Assembly: GCA_029287645.1 (NCBI GenBank)
Contig: JARFQS010000179.1
Span: forward strand, 1 to 7,438
DNA from: Thermoanaerobaculia bacterium
GTDB lineage: Bacteria > Acidobacteriota > Thermoanaerobaculia > Multivoradales > JAHEKO01
Direction: 5' to 3'
Length of the DNA: 7,438 nucleotides
Position numbers and translations under genes: made by a program. Position 1 is the stretch's first letter, and each line of letters opens with the position of its first letter. Of the stretch, positions 1 to 5,998 are shown piece after piece. The notes below the pieces were generated by a model, which ran no database searches, had not been told where the DNA came from, and worked only from the letters and a program-made list of their open reading frames with translations.

Positions 1-245
1 TGCTGTCCGTAGTAACTGACCCTCTCCAGATAGCGCTGCTTCGCCCTGTCGGTGGACGGCAACGCTGCCAAACGGGCCTCGATCTCCTCCCAGACCTGCA
101 GCGGGTACAACAGCACCGAGTCGCCGAGCACGGAGGTGATGAAGACATCCTTGCCGTACCGTTCCTCCATGTGTCGACGGAAGCCGGTCGGCACCTTCAG
201 CCGGCCTTTGTCGTCGATTTTTGTGGGCGCGCTTCCACGGAACAT
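1..245 (-). CDS. mraZ: MraZ, dcw-cluster transcriptional regulator (5' part, C-terminus off the window)
   Basis: MraZ is a DNA-binding regulator of the AbrB-like swapped-hairpin fold. It usually represses its own promoter at the head of the division/cell-wall (dcw) cluster. The reverse complement from ATG at 245 reads MFRGSAPTKIDDKGRLKVP and continues as a typical first MraZ repeat. The MFRG start and the DKGR motif (residues 12-15, the DxxxR-type DNA-contact signature) are both present, followed by the usual VPTGFRRHMEE and VLGDSVLLYP stretches. Only 81 codons are inside the window, a little over half of the usual ~140-150 residues; the second repeat is cut off by the edge. The start is supported by family alignment and by a GAGGTGG Shine-Dalgarno-like sequence upstream. 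It is preceded by its own promoter and MraZ-type box repeats, so it is probably a separate transcription unit from the upstream mfd/parvulin operon. Identification is secure. Confidence 0.95.
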   Translation of the reverse strand, partial: MFRGSAPTKIDDKGRLKVPTGFRRHMEERYGKDVFITSVLGDSVLLYPLQVWEEIEARLAALPSTDRAKQRYLERVSYYGQ

Positions 246-253
246 AGACCCGT

Positions 254-260
254 CCACCTC
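254..260 (-). promoter_or_regulatory. Ribosome binding site of mraZ
   Basis: On the minus strand GAGGTGG lies 8 bases before the mraZ ATG at 245. It supports the start that also matches the conserved MFRG N-terminus. Confidence 0.6.
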
Positions 261-279
261 AGGGAGTAGATCGGTGGGG

Positions 280-308
280 AGTCTAGCACCGCAGTCCACT
301 TTTGTCCA
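280..308 (-). promoter_or_regulatory. Predicted sigma-70-type mraZ promoter
   Basis: On the minus strand a -35-like TGGACA (308-303) is followed after exactly 17 bases by a -10-like TAGACT (285-280), 34 bases before the mraZ start codon. Each hexamer is an imperfect match to TTGACA/TATAAT. The correct spacing and the overlap of the -35 with the MraZ-type repeats make the assignment plausible: MraZ bound there would block RNA polymerase. No experiment supports it, and other spacings could be drawn. Confidence 0.5.
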
Positions 309-328
309 TTTTTCTCCACCCATGACCA
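294..328 (-). promoter_or_regulatory. MraZ box array (four TGGNN repeats at 10-bp spacing)
   Basis: Read on the minus strand, TGG-starting pentamers recur every 10 bases: TGGTC (328-324), TGGAG (318-314), TGGAC (308-304) and TGGAC (298-294). The known MraZ operator is a run of TGGGN direct repeats separated by 5 bases, upstream of mraZ. Spacing and location match here, with A in place of G at the fourth position of the three strong copies; the distal copy TGGTC is weaker. The array overlaps the predicted -35 hexamer, consistent with autorepression. The site assignment is inference from pattern and position. Confidence 0.75.
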
Positions 329-344
329 AAACTCGGCCTGGTGG

Positions 345-380
345 CGAAAAACCCTGACAAATCAGGCTATCCGAGGGTTT
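345..380 (-). terminator. Candidate intrinsic terminator after the mfd/parvulin operon
   Basis: On the minus strand AAACCCT (380-374) can pair with AGGGTTT (355-349) across an 18-base loop, and the downstream arm runs into five T residues (351-347). An alternative small hairpin inside it, CCTGA-TTTG-TCAGG (366-353), is also followed by G then the T run. Either could end leftward transcription about 80-110 bases after the SurA-like gene and before the mraZ promoter. The stems are short (7 bp or 5 bp), so this is a moderate call. Confidence 0.45.
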
Positions 381-389
381 CTGGATGGG

Positions 390-448
390 GTCGAGCCGGG
401 CTTCGAGGCGGTAGGGTCGCCCTGGTCAGCTAGCGGTTCCGGCTCGAC
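390..448. repeat. 10-bp perfect inverted repeat
   Basis: GTCGAGCCGG at 390-399 is the exact reverse complement of CCGGCTCGAC at 439-448, with 39 bases between. The loop can form a further small hairpin, GGCG (407-410) with CGCC (418-421). In leftward RNA the element would begin 14 bases after the stop codon of the SurA-like gene. There is no T run next to it, so it is not a classic intrinsic terminator. It could be a 3'-end stabilising hairpin or a protein site. Confidence 0.6.
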
Positions 449-462
449 GGCGAATAGCTGGA

Positions 463-1611
463 TCAGCCTCCTTCTGGAGGTGGGCCTGTCTCGGCATCCG
501 GTGGCGCATCTGCCTCTTCGTCGGTCACATCGGCAGGTAGCTCCATTGGGAGTGAACCGCCGAGTGCCGGCTCGATATCCCGGAAAGCATCCAATTCGGT
601 AGGCAGAGTAGAAGCCAGAGAGGCTCTGAAGCCGGCTGCCTCGGGTGGCGGATTGGCGACGATATAGGAGTTGTTCTTCAGCTCTTCGATGTACTTCTGC
701 ATCTGGTCCTGCATCAACCGACCCTGCTCGATTCCGCGGATCTGATCTTGAACCTCGGGAAAATCGAGCAGCCTCGCCTCTTCCCGCTCGGCTACGACAA
801 GGACATGCAGGCCGCCGCGCGCTTCTACCGGTGCGCTCACTCCGCCGGCTTCCAGTCCCCAGACGGCCTCCTCGAGGTCCTTGTTCAGATCCCCGACCTC
901 CACCCAGCCGAGATCGACGACCCCGGAAGAAACTCCCTCCTCCCGGTAGGGCGCCACAACCTCTTCGATATCCCGCCCGGTACTCAGTTGCTGGCGGATC
1001 TCCTCAGCGAGCAGCGCCAGGTCTTCGTCGTTGAGACCGCTCGATTCCAGGACAACCACTTCGCGCAAGCTCAATCGCTGCGGGACCTGGAAGTCCTCGG
1101 CATGCGCCTGGTAGTACCTCCGGAGATCCTCTTCGTCGAGCTCGACACGGGAGTAGACCTCCTGCCCCATGACCCTCTGCACCAGCAGTGTCTTCTCCAA
1201 TCTCGCGCGGAGCCGCTCCTCCGTCATCCCGGAAGACTCGAGGGCAGCACGAAATTCGGCCTGGTTCTTGATGCCGAAGTTCTGCTTCGTGCGCTCGACG
1301 GCCTCTTCGATCTCACTCGGCGTGATGTTGATCTTCAGCTGATCGGCCCGCGAGAGCATTAGCAGCTGCTCGAAGATGTCCTTCATCACCGTCTCGGCCA
1401 GAGTAGCCAGGAGCTCCTGCTTTCTCTCTTCCGACAGGCTCTCGGCCTGCTGGATTGCCTGGTAGCGCTCCGCTCGCTCGCTGTTGTAGTCGTACGTGGT
1501 CGCAATCCGGTCATTGACGCGCAGGACGATCTCGTTCACCTGGCCCGAACCGACGGAGGCTACCGACAGCAGGAGAGAGACAACCACTCCGTTCTTGAAC
1601 CGAGTTCGCAT
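463..1611 (-). CDS. SurA-like periplasmic chaperone / parvulin-type peptidyl-prolyl isomerase
   Basis: 382 residues if translation starts at ATG 1611. That start gives a Sec signal peptide (MRTRFKNG, then a VVVSLLLSVASV core, cleavage near residue 22-24), has an AGGTGAG Shine-Dalgarno sequence, and falls 4 bases after the upstream stop. The open frame extends to an ATG at 1776, but that would bury the signal sequence 55 residues in. Residues ~27-170 resemble the SurA N-terminal chaperone domain (LRVNDRIATTYD opening, charged helices with EQLLMLSRADQLKINITPSEIEEAV). Residues ~177-274 are a parvulin domain with DLGWVEVGDLNKDLEEAV and GGLHVLVV; His269 is the conserved second histidine. The first parvulin histidine is replaced (LREVVVL, Glu at ~184), so isomerase activity is uncertain. 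SurA of E. coli has two parvulin domains; only one is visible here. Residues ~318-382 form an acidic, proline-rich tail with no domain I recognise. It likely helps fold outer-membrane or secreted proteins. Confidence 0.85.
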   Translation of the reverse strand: MRTRFKNGVVVSLLLSVASVGSGQVNEIVLRVNDRIATTYDYNSERAERYQAIQQAESLSEERKQELLATLAETVMKDIFEQLLMLSRADQLKINITPSEIEEAVERTKQNFGIKNQAEFRAALESSGMTEERLRARLEKTLLVQRVMGQEVYSRVELDEEDLRRYYQAHAEDFQVPQRLSLREVVVLESSGLNDEDLALLAEEIRQQLSTGRDIEEVVAPYREEGVSSGVVDLGWVEVGDLNKDLEEAVWGLEAGGVSAPVEARGGLHVLVVAEREEARLLDFPEVQDQIRGIEQGRLMQDQMQKYIEELKNNSYIVANPPPEAAGFRASLASTLPTELDAFRDIEPALGGSLPMELPADVTDEEADAPPDAETGPPPEGG

Positions 1612-1615
1612 CGAA

Positions 1616-2437
1616 TCAGTACTCACCTGCATATTCGAAAGGTAGATTCCTCTCGAAAACTCGCACATTGTAGCGCCGACGAGCCCTCTCCACCAGCGCT
1701 TGGAGCCTTGCGGCGACCTCACGTCTCTGCAGATCGAGCCACAGCGTGTCCTCGATCTCCTCCAGAGCGGGAACACCTGCAGGCAGGCGCTCGGTTACCT
1801 TGAACAGGTGAAATCCGTAATCGGCAGCGAAGATCTCGCTCACTTCCCCCGGCTGCAGGTCGAAGATGGCCTCCGCAAAGATCAGCGGCAGCTCGTCCTT
1901 GGCCAGATCCCCTTCATCGGCACCCAGTAGCAGGCCCTCCTGTGAATAGAGAACGACGATCTCTTCGAACGGAATACCAGCGTCCCACTCCGCCCTCACC
2001 TCCTCTGCGACGACACGGTCTTCGAACAGGATCTGCTGTAAGTGGACACTTTCCGGTCGATGAAAGTCGTCGCGGTTCTTCTCGTAGTAGGAAGCCACTC
2101 GGCGGCTGGAGACCTCCACTGCCGAGAGCGCCGCAGTCGCAGCATCGACTCCGGCTCGCCTTCCAGCGCCGGCCGGCACCAGCCCCTCGTCCACCGCCCA
2201 GCGCGAGACCAGACACTCCTCCATGAAGCCGTCGAACAGGGCGCTCGCAACCGTGTCTTCCAGGTCGCCCTCTGGATCCCCCGCGTTGGTCTCGAGGTAT
2301 CCCTGGAACTCGGAGAAATGAACCTGCTGGCCGCTGATCTCGGCCACTACGTCGGGACCAGGAGGCGCCTCCCGGCACCCGGCGGCAATCACCGGTATCC
2401 ACATCCCGAACCACAGGGAGCAGCGGGGCCACCTCAT
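1616..2437 (-). CDS. Parvulin-domain (PpiC/PrsA-like) lipoprotein, putative peptidyl-prolyl isomerase
   Basis: 273 residues. The N-terminus is a short basic stretch, a hydrophobic core and a lipobox-like IAAGC with the candidate lipidated cysteine at residue 21, so export and membrane anchoring are predicted. Residues ~29-127 are a helical SurA/PrsA-type N-terminal region (VAEISGQQVHFSEF, then KNRDDFHRPESVH). Residues ~128-216 are the parvulin domain: QQILFEDR first strand, EGDLAKDELPLIFAEAIFDLQPGEVSEIF middle, and YGFHLFKV with the conserved second His at 210. The first-strand histidine of typical HIL motifs is Gln here. The start codon overlaps the mfd stop (ATGA), with GGAAGAG 8 bases upstream, implying translational coupling to mfd. 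The SurA-like gene follows after 4 bases. Role inferred: folding or chaperoning of exported proteins at the membrane. Active isomerase versus chaperone-only cannot be told from sequence. Confidence 0.85.
   Translation of the reverse strand: MRWPRCSLWFGMWIPVIAAGCREAPPGPDVVAEISGQQVHFSEFQGYLETNAGDPEGDLEDTVASALFDGFMEECLVSRWAVDEGLVPAGAGRRAGVDAATAALSAVEVSSRRVASYYEKNRDDFHRPESVHLQQILFEDRVVAEEVRAEWDAGIPFEEIVVLYSQEGLLLGADEGDLAKDELPLIFAEAIFDLQPGEVSEIFAADYGFHLFKVTERLPAGVPALEEIEDTLWLDLQRREVAARLQALVERARRRYNVRVFERNLPFEYAGEY
1622..1628 (-). promoter_or_regulatory. Ribosome binding site deciding the start of the SurA-like gene
   Basis: On the minus strand AGGTGAG lies 10 bases before ATG 1611, inside the last codons of the preceding lipoprotein gene. 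It favours ATG 1611 over the in-frame upstream ATG codons at 1776, 1668 and 1632, which would place the signal peptide inside the protein. Confidence 0.6.
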
Positions 2438-5400
2438 GGGCTGAGCTCTTCCAGGAGACTTCTCGAACGCTCGAGCGCCTGCCCACCCGCGACCTTCTCG
2501 AGAACGAGGACTCCACTGGGGCTGAAGGTGAGACCAGGCCTCTCGGAGACCATTCTCACCAGGCGATCGACATCGACACCCGAATCTCGGCGAAAGCGAA
2601 TCTGCAGCTTCTGTCCCGAGTGAGAGATCGACTGAACCCGCATGGACTCCGCCATGCGCTTGAGCGAAGTGGCTTCGAGCAGCCCATACACGGGAGGCGG
2701 AGGCGGACCGAAGCGATCCTGCAACTCGGCCAGTAGCTCGTCACTGCCCACCTCGCCCGAGGCGATTCTCTGGTAGATCTCCATCCTCAGGTTGGCATCC
2801 GAGAGGTAGTCGCTCGGAATGGTGACATTGAGTGGTAGATCCAGGGCCACGGAGGGAACGGCTTCCACCGCCTCACCCCTGAGCTCTCGAACCGTCTCCT
2901 CCAACATCTTGAGGTACGTCTCTATACCGACAGCGGCGATATGGCCACTCTGCTCCGCGCCGAGAAGGTTGCCGGCCCCCCGAATCTCCAGGTCCCGCGC
3001 GGCGACCCGTAAGCCCGCTCCCAGCTCGGTGAACTCCCGAATCGGGTGCAGACGCTTGCGAGCTTCTCCCGTCAGGACCCGATCCCCCGGCACCAGCAGA
3101 TAGCAGTACGCCAGTTGGTCACTCCTGCCCACCCGACCCCGGAGTTGGTAGAGCTGGGCCAACCCGAAACGTTCGGCCTGATGCACGAGGATCGTATTGA
3201 CGTTCGGGATGTCGATGCCGTTCTCGATGATGGTAGTTGCCAACAGGACGTCGTACTCCCCTCTCTTGAAGGCCTGCATCCTTCGGGCCAGCTCGTTTTC
3301 TTCCATCTGGCCATGCCCGATGGTCAGACGAACGGCGGGGAGAATCCCTCTCAGGTAGGCGGCGAACTGCTCGATTCCCTCGACGCGATTGAACACGTAG
3401 TAGACCTGCCCACGTCTCTCGAGCTCGAACTCCACGGCCTCGCGGACCAGCTCGGCCGAGAAGGGCATGATGGCCGTTTCGACAGCCATCCGGTCCCGAG
3501 GAGGAGTCTCGATCACCGAGAGATCCCGGACTCCGGCCAGGGACAGCTGCAGGGTGCGGGGAACGGGGGTCGCGGACATGGCGAGCACATGCACATTCTT
3601 CTTGAGCTCGCGTAGCCGCTCCTTCTGGGCCACGCCGAAACGCTGCTCCTCATCTACGATGAGTAGACCCAGCTTCGGCAGCTCCACGTCTCGGCCCAGA
3701 AGGCGATGGGTGCCGATCAGGATGTCGACGGAGCCACTCGCAAGGCCCTGCCGGATCTCCTTGACCTCGGCGGCCGAGCGGCGACGCGAGAGCATTTCCA
3801 CTCGCACGGGATAGCCGTCGAATCTGCGGCGGAAGGTCTCGAGATGCTGATCCGCCAGGATCGTCGTCGGTGCCAGCACGGCGACTTGATGGCCGCCCTC
3901 TACGGCTTTGAAGGCAGCTCGCATTGCCACCTCTGTCTTGCCGAATCCCACATCCCCACAGAGCAGACGATCCATGGGCCGTTGCCGCTCGAGATCTTCC
4001 TTGATGGCGGCTATGGCTTCCCTCTGATCCTCGGTCTCTTCGAATTCGAAGGCGGCCTCGAACTGGGCCATCAGGTCGCTGTCCGCAGGCAGCGCCGGAG
4101 CCTTGGCGAGCTGACGCTCGGCATAGAGCTTCACCAGGTCGCCGGCCAGGCGTTGCATGCCTCGTCGGACGCGGTCCTTGGTGCGGGTCCACGAGGTGCC
4201 ACCGAGCCGATCGAGACGCGGCGGCATTCCTTCGATACCGCTGTAGCGTTGGATCTGGTCCAGACGGCTGAGGGGCAGCAGCAGGCGGCGACCGCTCTCG
4301 TAGGCGATCTCCATGACCTCCGACGCGAGTGACTGCTCTTCCGCCCCAGCTGGAACCAGGGCAGGCGGCAGGTGGTCGAAACCCTGCTCTTCCGTGCCCA
4401 CCGTTCGCAACGCCACGAACTGCCCGATGCCATGATCCTGGTGCACCACGTGGTCGCCGATGCGCAGATCCCGCAGACTGGAGACGAAAGGGCCGAAGCG
4501 TGTCCGGCGGCGCTGCCGTTCGGGAGCGATCCGAGGAAAGAGCTGATGCTCCCCGAAGACTACGACTCCAGCTGCCGGCAGGCGGAATCCGCGTCGCAGC
4601 TCGCCCTCGACCAGCTCCACGCCACCCGGGCCCGACGGAATGCCAGCCGTCTGGCACCATTGCTCCAGACGGGGCCAGTGCTCGTGTGGGCTCACCACCA
4701 GCAGCCGCTCACCCCGCTCCCTCGCGGTCTCCACTTCTCTGGGAAATCGGGGCAGCTGACCATGGAAGAGATCCGTGGTGCTCCCTTTGAAGTCGATGAC
4801 CGGCTGCCGAGAGCCGGACACGTCATCCCCGAACTGAAGCTGGCTGCTGTCCAGGATCTCTCCGACCACCTCGCGCGGCTGCTCCAGGAGGGCCGGTTCA
4901 ACTGCCAACTCCTGGTGCTCCAGTCGAGCCTCGAAATCGGCCTTCAGGCGCGCGCTGTAGCGATCGACCTCGGAACGAGAATCCTGGGGGCAATAGGCGG
5001 CGATCAGCGGTCCATCGAGCAGACTGGGCAGCGATCGGGTCTCCGCAGCGACCAGGGGGAGATAGTTCTCCCATCCTGCGAATCCGTGCCGCTCCCGCAA
5101 GGCCTCCACCTTCTCGACGACGTCGTATCCCGCGTCGCTTCCCGCCAGCTCCAACAGCACGTCGGCCAGGTGCTCTGCCGTCTCCTCACCCACCGGAGAC
5201 AGCGCAAGGGGCAAGACGACCGTGCCGGACAACGGCTCCGAAGAACGCTGGTCCTCGACAGAGAACCGGCGCAGCGACTCGATGGTGTCTCCATAGAGAT
5301 CGAGGCGAACCGGAGTCTCCTCACCAGGTGAGTAGAGGTCGAACACGCCTCCCCGAACAGCGAACTCCCCAACCTCGGTAACGAGGTCGGCCCGGTGATA

Positions 5401-5877
5401 TCCGAAGCGCGTGAGGTGCTCCGCGAGACGCTCCACGGGCTGATCTTCACCCGACCGGATCTGCAGAACAGTGGATAGGAAGGCCTCCTTCGTCGGCAAC
5501 CGCCGGAAAAGGGCTCGCGGAGTACACACCAGAACGCGGGCCTCGCCCTCGAGCAACCGCCAGAGAGCTGCGGATTCCAAGGCTCGAACTTGCAGCGAAA
5601 CCTCGGCTGCGTGGTAGGGCGTCAGAGATGGCGTCGAGAAGTAGACCGCGTCACCACCGAACAGGCGACTCGCCTCGGTCCAAGCCAGGGCATCCGATTC
5701 GTGTGGCACCACGACGAGCAGAAGCCGATCCAGGTCTCGGCTCAGCAGCTCACCGACCCAGGCTGCAGCCGGCAATGGCAAGCGCTCCACCCATCCAAGC
5801 TGCTGCTCGAGCTGGCGGTACTCCGCACTGTCGCGAAGCTGTCGGCTCAGTCCGAAATGGCCCTCTTCATCCACCAT
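2434..5877 (-). CDS. mfd: Transcription-repair coupling factor Mfd
   Basis: 1147 residues, the normal full length. Mfd is a cytoplasmic ATP-driven DNA translocase that pushes stalled RNA polymerase off damaged DNA and recruits UvrA for nucleotide excision repair. Domains in order: UvrB-like N-terminal module (~30-350, including GEFAVRGGVFDLYSPG at 170-185 and RLDLYGDTIESLR), RNA-polymerase-interaction domain (~470-548, IGDHVVHQDHGIGQFVAL), and two RecA-like motor lobes. Motor motifs are Walker A GDVGFGKT 641-648, the DEEQ box 742-745, SATPVPRT 768-775, TTIIENGIDIPNVNT 881-895 and QLRGRVGRS 911-919. The C-terminal TRCF domain spans ~1010-1125 (NVTIPSDYLSD onward). The start at 5877 has only six sense codons between it and an upstream in-frame TAG, so the N-terminus is well bounded, although no strong Shine-Dalgarno is visible. 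It is first in a leftward operon with two parvulin genes. All key motor residues appear intact. A roughly 20-residue enlargement sits in the polymerase-interaction domain. Confidence 0.97.
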   Translation of the reverse strand: MVDEEGHFGLSRQLRDSAEYRQLEQQLGWVERLPLPAAAWVGELLSRDLDRLLLVVVPHESDALAWTEASRLFGGDAVYFSTPSLTPYHAAEVSLQVRALESAALWRLLEGEARVLVCTPRALFRRLPTKEAFLSTVLQIRSGEDQPVERLAEHLTRFGYHRADLVTEVGEFAVRGGVFDLYSPGEETPVRLDLYGDTIESLRRFSVEDQRSSEPLSGTVVLPLALSPVGEETAEHLADVLLELAGSDAGYDVVEKVEALRERHGFAGWENYLPLVAAETRSLPSLLDGPLIAAYCPQDSRSEVDRYSARLKADFEARLEHQELAVEPALLEQPREVVGEILDSSQLQFGDDVSGSRQPVIDFKGSTTDLFHGQLPRFPREVETARERGERLLVVSPHEHWPRLEQWCQTAGIPSGPGGVELVEGELRRGFRLPAAGVVVFGEHQLFPRIAPERQRRRTRFGPFVSSLRDLRIGDHVVHQDHGIGQFVALRTVGTEEQGFDHLPPALVPAGAEEQSLASEVMEIAYESGRRLLLPLSRLDQIQRYSGIEGMPPRLDRLGGTSWTRTKDRVRRGMQRLAGDLVKLYAERQLAKAPALPADSDLMAQFEAAFEFEETEDQREAIAAIKEDLERQRPMDRLLCGDVGFGKTEVAMRAAFKAVEGGHQVAVLAPTTILADQHLETFRRRFDGYPVRVEMLSRRRSAAEVKEIRQGLASGSVDILIGTHRLLGRDVELPKLGLLIVDEEQRFGVAQKERLRELKKNVHVLAMSATPVPRTLQLSLAGVRDLSVIETPPRDRMAVETAIMPFSAELVREAVEFELERRGQVYYVFNRVEGIEQFAAYLRGILPAVRLTIGHGQMEENELARRMQAFKRGEYDVLLATTIIENGIDIPNVNTILVHQAERFGLAQLYQLRGRVGRSDQLAYCYLLVPGDRVLTGEARKRLHPIREFTELGAGLRVAARDLEIRGAGNLLGAEQSGHIAAVGIETYLKMLEETVRELRGEAVEAVPSVALDLPLNVTIPSDYLSDANLRMEIYQRIASGEVGSDELLAELQDRFGPPPPPVYGLLEATSLKRMAESMRVQSISHSGQKLQIRFRRDSGVDVDRLVRMVSERPGLTFSPSGVLVLEKVAGGQALERSRSLLEELSP

Positions 5878-5998
5878 CCGCGTGAAGTCTAACCCCTACA
5901 GGTTCTGCCGCGACATGCCTCGATTTCGATCCGAAAGTCTTCCCACCGGGTGGTAGGATGAGTTCCGCTTCGCGAACCCCGTTCATCAGGAGAAGTCG
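5878..5998. promoter_or_regulatory. Divergent intergenic region between mfd and the antiporter gene
   Basis: These 121 bases must hold the start signals of both the leftward mfd operon and the rightward antiporter gene. I see an 11-bp interrupted palindrome CCACC-G-GGTGG at 5943-5953, immediately followed by TAGGAT (5954-5959), a possible rightward -10 without a convincing -35. On the minus strand TAGACT (5891-5886) is a -10-like match for mfd, again with no clear -35 and close to the start codon. Promoter positions are therefore unresolved. Confidence 0.35.
5988..5993 (+). promoter_or_regulatory. Ribosome binding site of the antiporter gene
   Basis: AGGAGA lies 5 bases before ATG 5999 and supports that start, which also begins a good signal peptide. 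Confidence 0.7.

Noticed and set aside
52..357. 101-codon rightward open frame across mraZ and its promoter
   Set aside because: It is antisense to a clear MraZ coding region and runs through the MraZ box array; the product is Ser/Pro/Thr-rich and unrecognised.
748..1362. 204-codon rightward open frame opposite the SurA-like gene
   Set aside because: It mirrors the codons of the SurA-like gene on the other strand, and has no Shine-Dalgarno and no family resemblance.
1612..1776. 55-codon N-terminal extension of the SurA-like gene
   Set aside because: It would overlap the 3' end of the lipoprotein gene by about 160 bases and put the signal peptide inside the protein. ATG 1611 has a better Shine-Dalgarno sequence and gene spacing.
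3650..4660. 336-codon leftward open frame within mfd in another frame
   Set aside because: It overlaps the conserved Mfd motor region in a shifted frame. The product is Arg/Gly/Ser/Pro-rich and has no family resemblance.
4372..5331. 319-codon rightward open frame opposite mfd
   Set aside because: It lies wholly inside mfd on the opposite strand. Long antisense frames are expected in GC-rich genes, and the translation has no recognisable domain and low-complexity Arg/Leu-rich composition.
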